The translations under genes and the position numbers were made by a program. From Desulforhopalus sp. (GTDB taxonomy: Bacteria > Desulfobacterota > Desulfobulbia > Desulfobulbales > Desulfocapsaceae), in NCBI GenBank assembly GCA_023231425.1, contig JALNVI010000026.1, positions 1-34,058 of the forward strand: DNA of 34,058 nt. Direction: 5' to 3'. Below are positions 24,659 through 32,513 of this stretch, piece by piece. The number at the start of each line of letters is the position of its first letter. Within the stretch, counting starts at the first letter, position 1. Under the pieces are notes generated by a model. The model was given only the letters and a program-made list of their open reading frames with translations. It ran no database searches and had not been told where the DNA came from.

Positions 24659-24951
24659 GGAGACCTTGAAACAGCTTGGATTTCGTTCATATTCGAGACA
24701 CAGAAGGGAATTTACCACAGACATAAGGGTTCTTTGAATAATCTTGTATTTCATTCGTATTCAAGGCGTAGGAAGAACTTTACCGCAGGTATATATTTGA
24801 TATCTCGACGTCTCGTTCTTCGCTTTGTCGGAGGATAAATTTCTGACTGCACCAAAGAAGATGGTCGAAAGACTGGTTATTCAAGGTTTCCATAACTTTG
24901 AGATAATTTTTTGACTGTAACGAAGAAGATGAGCGGTTATTCGATGTTCCC
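24659..24951 (+). mobile_element. Palindromic MITE-like element, copy 4 (outer, interrupted)
   Basis: The outer copy of a nested pair. Its left arm (24659 to about 24726: GGAGACCTTGAAACAGC, TTTCGTTCATATTCGAGAC, TTTACCACAG) is separated from its right arm (about 24892-24951: ATAATTTTTTGACTG, CGAAGAAGATGAG, GGTTATTCGATGTTCCC) by a complete second copy. Without the inner copy it would be about 130 bp, close to the compact copy at 20156. The right terminus TTATTCGATGTT matches one end of the copy at 28859. It fills much of the 24530-24975 gap. Confidence 0.78.
24727..24890 (+). mobile_element. Palindromic MITE-like element, copy 5 (inner, nested in copy 4)
   Basis: A 164-bp copy inserted in copy 4. 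Ends are GGGTTCTTTGAATAATC and GGTTATTCAAGGTTTC. CATAA flanks it on both sides (24722-24726 and 24891-24895), the same 5-mer that flanks the copy at 20156. Its centre contains CGACGTCTCGTTCTTCGC and TTTGTCGGAGGATAAATT, shared in inverse orientation with the copy at 28859. This is the best evidence that the family has moved by insertion. Confidence 0.8.
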
Positions 24952-24975
24952 TCAAACCCTGCACAGGAGGTTTCC

Positions 24976-25755
24976 ATGACGTATGCCAGTCTCACCATCG
25001 AACACGATGCATCACCTGTTGGAGTCATCACCCTCAATCAGCCCGATACCCTCAACACATTCACCAGCTCCATGGCCGAAGAGTTACACACGGCACTGAT
25101 GGAGATGGAAGGTGATCCTGCAGTACGGGTGGTTATCATTCGTTCCGAAGGACGGGCGTTCTGTGCAGGAATTGATGTCAACGAACTGGAGGGACAGAGC
25201 CCGCTCGAATACCGCGCATGGATCGGACATATGGAGCAGCCGTTTACTGACATCGCCCACATGAAAACTCCGGTTATCGCTGCAGTACAGGGGGTAGCCG
25301 CCGCCAACGGCATGGGCCTCGCCGTCGCCGCCGACCTCACTATTGCCGCCGACAACACCCGTATGGGACTTACCGCCATCAACGTCGGTCTCAACTGCGT
25401 CGGCCCGGTTCTCCCCGTCGCAAGAGTTGTGGGACGCAAAAAAGCAATGGAACTGTTGCTGTTCGGGGAGTTGATTCCAGCGGAGGAACTGCTTCGACTC
25501 GGTCTGGTCAACCGTGTTGTTCCCCAGGCCGATCTCGACAAAGAGGCCCGTGCCTGGGCCGAAAAACTGGCGCAGAAGAGCCCGCTTGCCGTACAGATTG
25601 CCAAGAGTAGTTTTTATGCCAGTGAAGATATGAACTATGCCCAGCAATTCGATTTTATGAACGACGCGTTTGCCCGTCTCTGCACTGCCGATGACGCAAA
25701 AGAAGGCGTAAAGGCCTTTTTTGAAAAACGTGCGCCGAAGTGGAAATTCCGCTGA
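24976..25755 (+). CDS. Enoyl-CoA hydratase/isomerase (crotonase) family protein
   Basis: Crotonase-fold protein of 259 residues, preceded by AGGAGG at ideal spacing. The two oxyanion-hole regions are clear: SEGRAFCAGIDVNEL near residues 54-68 and VQGVAAANGMGLAVAADLTIAA near 101-122. In classical enoyl-CoA hydratase the first catalytic Glu follows in a PEI/PEV segment; here the aligned segment reads LTAINVGLNCVGP without that Glu. The protein may therefore catalyse an isomerase, hydrolase or other crotonase reaction rather than hydration. Cytoplasmic, no signal. It stands 15 bases before ydbH and may share its transcript, though a metabolic link to that envelope operon is not obvious. Confidence 0.88.
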   Translation: MTYASLTIEHDASPVGVITLNQPDTLNTFTSSMAEELHTALMEMEGDPAVRVVIIRSEGRAFCAGIDVNELEGQSPLEYRAWIGHMEQPFTDIAHMKTPVIAAVQGVAAANGMGLAVAADLTIAADNTRMGLTAINVGLNCVGPVLPVARVVGRKKAMELLLFGELIPAEELLRLGLVNRVVPQADLDKEARAWAEKLAQKSPLAVQIAKSSFYASEDMNYAQQFDFMNDAFARLCTADDAKEGVKAFFEKRAPKWKFR

Positions 25756-25770
25756 TGGTATTCTGAAAAG

Positions 25771-28233
25771 ATGGCAGAGAAGAAGACACAGGCTGCAGGA
25801 GAAGACTTCAGAAAGCATAAAATTCTTCGGCTGTTCGCCCGCACAGTCTTCTTCTCCGCTCTTCTCCTTCTCTGTGGTCTTCTGTTTTTTTTTGCTCTCC
25901 CGTTCATCTGCAATCACTGGCTATTACCCCGGGCAACACAATCTTTGCCCTTTACCACCCACAACCTTGAAATAGAACAGTTCACGCCCTCGGACATTTC
26001 TCTGCAGGGAAATTTTACCGCAGAAGAAACATCCCTGAGTTTTAGAGGTCTGAGACTCAGCAGTACACTGAAGTCCCTGCGGCAGAAAAAAATAACCTCT
26101 GCTGAGATAGAATGGCTGAAAATAACGCTTCCCTTTGCTGAGAACCACAGAGTGCTGCCACCCGAACTGACTGATTCAGTCAGCAGTACTACAAAAGAGA
26201 GCCCCTTCAGCCCAATCATCCTTCCCTTCGGGGTAGATCTTTTCATCATCCGCAATGGAGACCTGGTTCTGCGCAACCTTGATAAGCCTGAAGAAAGCAT
26301 ACATATTCTCTTCAGTGGCAGCTTCACACCAGAGCTGACCGAGACAGCGCATGGCAAACGCCTCAACGGCTTTCATTCCACATTGTCCTGTTCCGGTGCA
26401 CTGCCTCTGAGCATTGAACTTACAGCTGAACTGGATGGCAGCAGACGTCACCTTGCAGCAAAAGCCACCCTCTTTGACCTGCAACGGATACTTCAATTTC
26501 CCCTGCTTCCAAAAATTCCGCCCCTGCACCTTGAAGGCACAGGAGAAATCAACGGCGAAGTCCTGCTCTCCGGTTCCGCCGTGAACTCCTGGCAGGCTCA
26601 TCTCCTTTTTCCGTCGACCTCACTCGCAATCGGGAATTCTCTGCAGCTTAACAGTCCCCCTGTAAAACCATTGCAGCTTGCTCTCTCCGGCGACAACACT
26701 CACGCTGATTTTGTTCTTGAAAACCTGGCACTCTCCAACCCGCTCACAGCATCCGCACACGCTAAAGGCTCTCTGGATTTTCACAAACAAAATCTGACCG
26801 CAGAAATAGTACTGCGACACGAATTCAGCCCGGAACCGACTCTTCTTACCCTTTCGGGGACATACGGTGAAGACGGAGAAACCCTTACATCAAAACTCAC
26901 TGCGGAAAAACTGAAGTTCGGCTCAATGGAAATTCCCGAACTTGTCATCGACCTGACAGCAATAAAAAAGAAAACCGGTACAACGGCCCGCCTCGATGCC
27001 ACCATGCCCCACCTGCTTTTCCCCGCAGCCAGCACTGAACTGCGTGACGTCCACCTGCGACTGCCCATCCAGGACCCGCCACCGAGAATACACAGTCGCT
27101 CCAGAGGCGATCTTTCCATCGGCAACATCCGCTGGAAGGACACAACCGTCGGACAACTGCGTTCCACCCTCACACAGACCCATAACGGCCTCGATACACG
27201 GCTCAACCTTTCCAGTCCTCTCCTGAAAGACTTTAATCTGAACTGCACAGGAGACCTTGCCCGGAGGAATCTTAAGAGCGTCTGGAAATGTCACCTCCCT
27301 GGGAGCGAATTCGACATAAGCACTCTGCCCGCCACTCTCGGTTTAACTGTCAATCCGAAACTGAAGGCAACCGGTCAACTTGACGGAGATGCAGATTTTT
27401 ATCTCTCCCCTGAAGCCATCGGCGGCTGGCTCACACTTTCTCTTTCCAAAGGAGATCTGCAACAGGAGGGCATCCATCTGCAGGGCATTCAAACCTCAAT
27501 CACCCTGCCTGACATCCTCCGCCCGCAGTCGGCCCCGAGTCAACGGCTGACAGTAGAAAAGATCGATGTTGGAGGCATCAAACTCACCAACGCAAGGCTG
27601 TTCTGGCAAATTGAAGATACAACCAGCCTCCTGATCGAAAGAGTACAGGCTGGCTGGTGCAGCGGAACAATTGAGAGCACAGCCATGCGTATCACACCAG
27701 AGATGGACATTAGCACAATCATCTACTGTAACCGTCTCCGCCTCGGAGAACTGCTCAAACAGCTCGGGGTAGCAGGTGCCTCCGGTCAAGTATCTCTGAA
27801 CGGTCGACTTCCCTTCTCCTTTCTTAAAAAGCACATCCACGTCGACAACGGGTTTCTCTACTCCTCCCCCGGAGAGCAGGTCGTGCTTCACTTCAACGAC
27901 ACTCGGCAGCTCACTGCAGGACTTGCCGGGGCAGCGACATCACCGAACCTCTCATACGCCATCGACTCCCTCCGAAATTTTGTCTGTAACTGGACAAAAC
28001 TCACCTTCAACAGTGAAGGAGACGATCTTCTCATGCAGATGCAGCTTGACGGCAAGCCTGAAGAGCCGTTACCTTATGGTTACAAGAATGGACAAATCGT
28101 GCCGAATAAAACCGGCTCAAGACTGCAGCATCCGATACATTTTGATGTCAATTTTCACCTGCCCCTGCAGCAGTTCTTCGAGGTCGGTACGGGATACGAG
28201 TCCATGATGAAAAACCTCAAGGAGAGTATATGA
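25771..28233 (+). CDS. ydbH: YdbH-like AsmA/TamB-type intermembrane protein
   Basis: An 820-residue protein with one N-terminal membrane anchor (about 26-48, TVFFSALLLLCGLLFFFALPF) and a long periplasmic beta-rich body with repeated short strands, as in the AsmA-like/YdbH group. The C-terminal third shows the YdbH-type region (SGQVSLNGRLPFSFLKKHIH, VDNGFLYSSPGEQVVLHF). Identity is supported by the next two genes, which match ynbE and ydbL, the same trio as in E. coli. There YdbH, with TamB and YhdP, bridges inner and outer membranes for phospholipid transport, and YnbE is its outer-membrane partner. The predicted function here is transferred from that work. The stop overlaps ynbE by 4 bases (ATGA). 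Confidence 0.86.
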   Translation: MAEKKTQAAGEDFRKHKILRLFARTVFFSALLLLCGLLFFFALPFICNHWLLPRATQSLPFTTHNLEIEQFTPSDISLQGNFTAEETSLSFRGLRLSSTLKSLRQKKITSAEIEWLKITLPFAENHRVLPPELTDSVSSTTKESPFSPIILPFGVDLFIIRNGDLVLRNLDKPEESIHILFSGSFTPELTETAHGKRLNGFHSTLSCSGALPLSIELTAELDGSRRHLAAKATLFDLQRILQFPLLPKIPPLHLEGTGEINGEVLLSGSAVNSWQAHLLFPSTSLAIGNSLQLNSPPVKPLQLALSGDNTHADFVLENLALSNPLTASAHAKGSLDFHKQNLTAEIVLRHEFSPEPTLLTLSGTYGEDGETLTSKLTAEKLKFGSMEIPELVIDLTAIKKKTGTTARLDATMPHLLFPAASTELRDVHLRLPIQDPPPRIHSRSRGDLSIGNIRWKDTTVGQLRSTLTQTHNGLDTRLNLSSPLLKDFNLNCTGDLARRNLKSVWKCHLPGSEFDISTLPATLGLTVNPKLKATGQLDGDADFYLSPEAIGGWLTLSLSKGDLQQEGIHLQGIQTSITLPDILRPQSAPSQRLTVEKIDVGGIKLTNARLFWQIEDTTSLLIERVQAGWCSGTIESTAMRITPEMDISTIIYCNRLRLGELLKQLGVAGASGQVSLNGRLPFSFLKKHIHVDNGFLYSSPGEQVVLHFNDTRQLTAGLAGAATSPNLSYAIDSLRNFVCNWTKLTFNSEGDDLLMQMQLDGKPEEPLPYGYKNGQIVPNKTGSRLQHPIHFDVNFHLPLQQFFEVGTGYESMMKNLKESI

Positions 28234-28457
28234 AGCGCCATGCGGGATTTCTGCTCACTGTCAGCATTGTTTTCCTCGCAGCGGGCTGTATGAAACACGA
28301 AATTGATGTAAAACCGGTAGAAATCAAGCCGATTTATATCACCATTGATATCAATGTCAAAGTTGACCGCGCACTTGACAATTTTTTCGGTAACCTTGAT
28401 GAACAGGCTGCTGACGTTACCAGCAAAACGGGCACTGCTCCCGCGAAATCAAATTAA
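28230..28457 (+). CDS. ynbE: YnbE-like outer-membrane lipoprotein
   Basis: A 75-residue lipoprotein. The signal ends in LAAGC with the lipidated cysteine at residue 20. The residue after Cys is Met, not Asp, consistent with transfer to the outer membrane by the usual rule for enterobacteria. The conserved YnbE-like core is PIYITIDINVKVDRALDNFF. In E. coli YnbE multimers join the C-terminus of YdbH by beta-strand stacking to complete the intermembrane bridge. The start overlaps the ydbH stop (ATGA), and ydbL follows 11 bases later. The C-terminal tail (QAADVTSKTGTAPAKSN) is longer than in E. coli YnbE. Confidence 0.84.
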   Translation: MKRHAGFLLTVSIVFLAAGCMKHEIDVKPVEIKPIYITIDINVKVDRALDNFFGNLDEQAADVTSKTGTAPAKSN

Positions 28458-28468
28458 GGAGGAGCACC

Positions 28469-28852
28469 ATGAAAATTTTTTCTGCAGAAAAGAAACAATT
28501 TTACACCCTCATTCTCTTTCTCACGCTTGCCCTGCTTTTTGCCTCTACGGCGGCGCAGGCCGGAGATATCAAGCAACAGATGGCCGCACGCCTGCCTGCC
28601 ATCACCAACCTGAAAAACAGCGGCATTGTTGGGGAAAATAATCAAGGTCTGCTAAAATTCCGTGGTCCGAAAACTGAAGAAAAATTGGTTGCAGCAGAGA
28701 ACAACGACCGTATCAGTGTCTATGCCGCCATCGCAAAATCGCAGAAGGTTTCTGCTGCACTGGTCGGCCAGCGGCGGGCTGCGCAGATTGCAGAGAAGGG
28801 CTCCTCGGGCCAGAAGTTTCAACGACCGGACGGCAGCTGGTATACAAAATAA
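28469..28852 (+). CDS. ydbL: YdbL-like periplasmic protein (DUF1318)
   Basis: A 127-residue exported protein; AAGGAGGAGCACC precedes the ATG. A long N-terminal signal region (hydrophobic 12-28) ends in TAAQA before GDIKQQM. The mature part matches the DUF1318/YdbL pattern: KNSGIVGENNQGLLKF, then RISVYAAIAKSQKVSAALVGQRRAAQIAEKG and the closing FQRPDGSWYTK, like the GKWVRK ending of YdbL. In E. coli YdbL is thought to be a chaperone that prevents runaway YnbE multimerisation. It is the last gene of the trio. A repeat element begins 6 bases after its stop. Confidence 0.85.
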   Translation: MKIFSAEKKQFYTLILFLTLALLFASTAAQAGDIKQQMAARLPAITNLKNSGIVGENNQGLLKFRGPKTEEKLVAAENNDRISVYAAIAKSQKVSAALVGQRRAAQIAEKGSSGQKFQRPDGSWYTK

Positions 28853-28858
28853 GCAGAT

Positions 28859-29067
28859 GGAAACATCGAATAACCAGTCTTTCGCCCATCATCTTCATTG
28901 CAGTCAAAAATTTACCCTCCGACAAAGCGAGGAACGAGACGTCGAGGTAAGCGCCAGACTCCGATATCAGTCACACCTGTGATGAACGGTAAGCCGGTAT
29001 AAGTACCTGAGGTGAATCTTCTTCTGCCTCTCGCATATGAACGGAATATAAGGTTATTCAAGGTAGC
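28859..29067 (-). mobile_element. Palindromic MITE-like element, copy 6 (inverse orientation, long form)
   Basis: A 209-bp copy in the opposite orientation to the others. Left end GGAAACATCGAATAACC, right end GGTTATTCAAGGTAGC. The left part (CAGTCTTTCGCCCATC, TGCAGTCAAAAATTTACC) is the reverse complement of the right arms of the other copies, and the right part (ATGAACGGAATATAAGG) of their left arms. It carries both internal segments seen elsewhere: CGACAAAGCGAGGAACGAG (as in copy 5) and AGACTCCGATATC (as in copy 2). It spans the ydbL-cmoA gap and ends 3 bases before the cmoA start. Confidence 0.85.
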
Positions 29068-29070
29068 AAA

Positions 29071-29808
29071 ATGCTAAAACGCGAAAAAGACACCCTCTTC
29101 AACATTGAAAATGTTGGAGAGGATTTTATTTTCAACGACGAAGTTGCCCGTGTTTTTGATGACATGATCGATCGATCGGTTCCTTTTTATGCGGAAGTCA
29201 TTGAGAGCGCAGCGCAGTTACTTGACCGTTTTCTCGGCGAAGGGGAGCTGGTGTGCGATCTCGGCTGTTCCACCGGTTCCACCCTGTTGCAGTTTTCTCG
29301 CATTCTTAATCATAAGCAATTGCGTTTTCTCGGCTGCGACAACTCCCCGGCAATGCTTGAAGAGGCTCGTCAAAAAGCGGAAAAGTTCGGCAAGGGCAAA
29401 CAAATAGAGTTCCGTTGCAGCAACATTGCAGAATTTTCCGAAAAAAACGTGGCAGCAGTTGTGCTCAACTACACGCTTCAATTTCTAAGACCGCTGCAGC
29501 GCATGGAATTTCTCCAGCGTATATTCAATGCGTTACGGCCGGGCGGGATTTTAATCCTCTCGGAAAAAACCATCCTTGATGACCAGCGACTCAATCGCGA
29601 CTTCATCCACATCTACCATCAGTTTAAAAAGGCCCGCGGTTACTCCGAACTGGAGATAGCCCGCAAGCGGGAAGCGCTGGAAAACGTTCTTATTCCTTTC
29701 AGCAGGGAAGAAAATCAGGAGATGCTGTACCGTTGCGGATTTTTCTCTGTCACCACTTTTTTTCAGTGGTTTAATTTCTGCTCAATCCTTGCAGTGAAAC
29801 CAAAATAA
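29071..29808 (+). CDS. cmoA: Carboxy-S-adenosyl-L-methionine synthase
   Basis: CmoA converts S-adenosylmethionine and prephenate to carboxy-SAM, used by CmoB to make 5-oxyacetyl-uridine at the tRNA wobble position 34. The 245 residues show the family opening RDTLF-like KDTLFNIENVGEDFIFNDEVARVFDDMIDRSVP. The SAM motif is CDLGCSTGSTLL near 63-74, followed by CDNSPAML, VVLNYTLQFL and a long conserved block NRDFIHIYHQFKKARGYSELEI. CmoB is not in the window. The AAGGT at 29060-29064 that serves as ribosome-binding site lies inside the upstream repeat element. A lipoprotein gene follows after 55 bases. Confidence 0.92.
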   Translation: MLKREKDTLFNIENVGEDFIFNDEVARVFDDMIDRSVPFYAEVIESAAQLLDRFLGEGELVCDLGCSTGSTLLQFSRILNHKQLRFLGCDNSPAMLEEARQKAEKFGKGKQIEFRCSNIAEFSEKNVAAVVLNYTLQFLRPLQRMEFLQRIFNALRPGGILILSEKTILDDQRLNRDFIHIYHQFKKARGYSELEIARKREALENVLIPFSREENQEMLYRCGFFSVTTFFQWFNFCSILAVKPK

Positions 29809-29863
29809 AGATACTCCGCGTTTTTCTCTCAGCCCTTTTCTCATTATCCTCAAGGAGAAGACA

Positions 29864-30199
29864 ATGAAACATTTTACCTGCACCATCCTCACCCTTGCCG
29901 CTGCAATAACCCTCACGAACTGTATCGGCTGCTCTCCGAATAAACAGAATCTCACCAGCAACGAAGAAAGCAATCAGGTTGACCGGGTGGCAGGCAGTAT
30001 TGGCACCGTCACCATGTTGCAGAGCGGCGCTCTCTCTTTTGACCTCAGCACGAGGACAGACGGGGCTGCAGCAGGGGACAAACAGTTCGTCATTCTACCG
30101 GGAAATGAACAGTACAGGATGTATCTCAATCATGTTTCTCCCATTACGCCAGGGAAAAGTAAGAACGTCATGCCGTGGCCCGGGCAGTCTCAAAACTGA
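29864..30199 (+). CDS. Small lipoprotein of unknown function
   Basis: A 111-residue predicted lipoprotein, preceded by AAGGAGAAG. The signal is hydrophobic from residue 8 and ends in a lipobox with two candidate cysteines (LTNC at 20 and IGC at 23). The mature part has no motif I recognise; it contains VDRVAGSIGTVTMLQSGALSFDLSTRTDG and a proline/glycine-rich end (PGKSKNVMPWPGQSQN). It may share the cmoA transcript and ends at a strong bidirectional terminator. Its real-gene status rests on the good ribosome-binding site, signal and terminator placement. Confidence 0.65.
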   Translation: MKHFTCTILTLAAAITLTNCIGCSPNKQNLTSNEESNQVDRVAGSIGTVTMLQSGALSFDLSTRTDGAAAGDKQFVILPGNEQYRMYLNHVSPITPGKSKNVMPWPGQSQN

Positions 30200-30217
30200 G
30201 AATCTCCTCTTCCTTAG

Positions 30218-30264
30218 AAAACAACAGGGGCCGCCTTCATAATGAAGGCGGCCCCTGTTGTTTT
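30218..30264. terminator. Strong bidirectional terminator between lipoprotein and hyb genes
   Basis: A 23-base arm (30218-30240) is the exact reverse complement of 30242-30264, giving a long hairpin with a G/C-rich core (GGGGCCGCC/GGCGGCCCC). It is flanked by A residues on the left and T residues on the right, so it can end both the plus-strand lipoprotein transcript and the minus-strand hyb transcript. Confidence 0.93.
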
Positions 30265-30294
30265 CTCTCGGCAGTCAAGACTGCAGCAAAGTCT

Positions 30295-30813
30295 CTATAT
30301 CCTTAACTGCATCGTAGTGTTTGTTCCTTGTTCCACCTTAAGCCCCTCCTCTTCACTGAAAAAAGCCCGGAGCTGTTCCACCATCTCCTCCTTTCTTCCA
30401 GCAAGCAGAGCTGTCAAACCAATCTCCGTATCAATGCTCTGCGGAACCACACCAAGAAGTCGAAGACGGGCGGGATATTCCCCCGTCATGATAAGCGCGG
30501 AAAGAACATCCGAAAGCCCGAGCTGATGCGGAGAGAGTTTACGGGAAAAGAACTTGGGGACCTGTTCATCCTCAAGCCACTTCACCGTTCCCGCAGGATC
30601 CTTTGATTTGAGACAGTCAACGATCACAACCAGCGGTCGATCCGCCAGATCGTCCAGCAACTCCATGCCTGCAGTGCCGCCATCTATAATATCAAGCTCC
30701 GGAGTGTCGTATCGCCGATCAAACTCCTCGACGACACGCACCCCGATCCCCTCATCATTCAGCAGGAGATTCCCAACACCAAGAAGAAGTGCCTTTTTGC
30801 CAGCTGCAGCCAT
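30295..30813 (-). CDS. hybD: [NiFe] hydrogenase maturation endopeptidase (HybD type)
   Basis: Peptidase family M52 enzyme of 172 residues that removes the C-terminal peptide of the hydrogenase large subunit after nickel insertion. The ATG at 30813 overlaps the hybC stop by one base (ATGA) and is preferred to a TTG one codon upstream. The opening LLGVGNLLLNDEGIGVRVVEE is typical. The nickel-sensing residues match Glu21, Asp66 (VIVDCLKS) and His96 (LSPHQLGLSD), corresponding to E. coli HybD Glu16, Asp62 and His93. Its substrate is almost certainly the HybC encoded just upstream. The gene ends before the strong terminator. Confidence 0.93.
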   Translation of the reverse strand: MAAAGKKALLLGVGNLLLNDEGIGVRVVEEFDRRYDTPELDIIDGGTAGMELLDDLADRPLVVIVDCLKSKDPAGTVKWLEDEQVPKFFSRKLSPHQLGLSDVLSALIMTGEYPARLRLLGVVPQSIDTEIGLTALLAGRKEEMVEQLRAFFSEEEGLKVEQGTNTTMQLRI

Positions 30814-32513
30814 CAAAGGACCTTGACCACAGTAACATCCTCACCGTCCTCGTCTACCATATGGATGGCACAGGACATGCACGGGTCGAAGCTGTGAATC
30901 GTACGGATAACCTCAAGCGGCAATTCAGCATCTGCCACGGGTGTGCCCACGAGGGAAGCTTCGTACGGACCAGGCTCGTCATTCTGATTGCGGGGACCGG
31001 CATTCCATGTTGAAGGGACAACAGCCTGATAGTTGGCAATCTTACCATTATCAATCACAATCCAGTGTGAGAGCATTCCGCGGGGTGCCTCAAGGAACCC
31101 GACACCATGAACCTCGTGATCCGGCATTTCCGGTTTGATCCAGGTAGTGATATCTCCTTTACCGATATTATCAATCAGTGTCTGCCACTGCTCGGACATG
31201 GCGTCCTTCATCATCGCACAGCGGATACCACGTGCCGCAATACGCCCAATGGTCGAGTGCAACTGTGAGAGTTCGATAACTTTGCCGGTAAGCATCTTGT
31301 ATACACCGAGAATATCGCCCAGATGTTTTTTACAGCGAACGTCCCCTTTGGCCAGCATGGCCAGAACCTGGGCCAGAGGTCCAACTTGAACAGTCTTCCC
31401 GTAAAAGGTCACGGACTTCGACCAGCTGTATTTTGCTTCGGGGTCCCACTCAGTGTAACTGGGGTTGGTTTTCCCTTCCCAGGGAGCAAGCGGTTCCTCA
31501 TCAGAGTACCAGGCGTGTTTGGAGCATTCTGCAATACCCTTGCGCAGCCATTCGTCTTTGGGAGTGGTAATTTCACGGAAAGTGGAAAGGTCTCCATTCT
31601 CTATATACCCGCCCGGCATGATGAAACTGTTGTTCTTTGTATCGGTGGGAAGCTCAGGGATACTGAGATAATTAACAATGCCTGCACCAATTTCGAGCCA
31701 CTCCGGATAGAAAGCAGCAATGATTGCAACATCAGGCTTGTAAACCTGCTCTACGAAATCGTCGAGCTTGTCGATAAAAGTCTTCAGCAACAGCAGGCGT
31801 TCCATGTTGAGAACCCCGACGCCGTCAAGATTGATGGGGTTGGCAACACCGCCCACCGCAAGATTTTGAATATGAGGAGATTTCCCGCCGAGGACAGCTA
31901 CAGCCTTGTTGGCATTACGCTGACACTCAAGGGCCTGCAGATAATGGGCAACACAGATGAGATTAACCTCAGGAGACAATTTCATATCTTTATGCCCCCA
32001 GTAGCCATTAGCAAATATGCCAAGTTGACCTCGGTCAACCAGCGAATTCACCTTCTTCTGTACTGCCGTAAACTCCTGCACACTGTTCCCTGGCCAGGAG
32101 GAAACGCCCGCCATAAGATCGGCAGCTTTCTGCGGATCGGCCTTGAGGGCAGAGGTAATATCGACCCAGTCGAGAGCTGACAGTTGATAAAAATGGACGA
32201 TATTATCGTGAATACAGTGGCCAGCAGTAATAATATTACGGATATACTGGGCATTGAGCGGAACCTCTGCACCTATGGCGTCTTCAACTGCACGAACAGA
32301 AGCGATGGCATGAACTGTTGTACAGACACCACAGATACGCTGAGTAATAACCCATGCATCCTCAGGATTGCGGCCAACAAGAATTTTTTCAATACCCCGC
32401 CACATCGTTCCCGACGACCACGCCTTTTTGATAACACCATCTTCAATCTCGCAGTCCACCCGGAGATGGCCTTCAATTCGAGTAATAGGATCAACCGTAA
32501 TACGCTGCTTCAT
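30813..32513 (-). CDS. hybC: [NiFe] hydrogenase large subunit (HybC type)
   Basis: Catalytic subunit of 566 residues holding the NiFe(CN)2CO site that splits H2 in the periplasm. Nickel ligands are RICGVC at residues 59-64 (Cys61, Cys64) and DPCMSCAIH at 543-551 (Cys545, Cys548); both are cysteines, so it is not a selenium enzyme. The 15 residues after His551 form the peptide removed by HybD during maturation. It is exported by the Tat signal of the small subunit, which is not in this window and should lie upstream of hybA. The start overlaps the hybB stop (ATGA). Most similar in order and features to membrane-linked group 1 uptake hydrogenases such as E. coli Hyd-2. Confidence 0.95.
   Translation of the reverse strand: MKQRITVDPITRIEGHLRVDCEIEDGVIKKAWSSGTMWRGIEKILVGRNPEDAWVITQRICGVCTTVHAIASVRAVEDAIGAEVPLNAQYIRNIITAGHCIHDNIVHFYQLSALDWVDITSALKADPQKAADLMAGVSSWPGNSVQEFTAVQKKVNSLVDRGQLGIFANGYWGHKDMKLSPEVNLICVAHYLQALECQRNANKAVAVLGGKSPHIQNLAVGGVANPINLDGVGVLNMERLLLLKTFIDKLDDFVEQVYKPDVAIIAAFYPEWLEIGAGIVNYLSIPELPTDTKNNSFIMPGGYIENGDLSTFREITTPKDEWLRKGIAECSKHAWYSDEEPLAPWEGKTNPSYTEWDPEAKYSWSKSVTFYGKTVQVGPLAQVLAMLAKGDVRCKKHLGDILGVYKMLTGKVIELSQLHSTIGRIAARGIRCAMMKDAMSEQWQTLIDNIGKGDITTWIKPEMPDHEVHGVGFLEAPRGMLSHWIVIDNGKIANYQAVVPSTWNAGPRNQNDEPGPYEASLVGTPVADAELPLEVIRTIHSFDPCMSCAIHMVDEDGEDVTVVKVL

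Noticed and set aside
28662..28982. Recurring short peptide resembling SNNQSFAHHLHCSQKF in frames near several repeats
   Set aside because: It appears only because the repeat element is open in one frame. It has different contexts, no consistent start or stop, and its direction varies with element orientation.
6118..29067. CRISPR-like array interpretation of the dispersed repeats
   Set aside because: The copies are kilobases apart, 140-210 bp long, in both orientations and palindromic at their ends; there are no regular spacers or cas genes.
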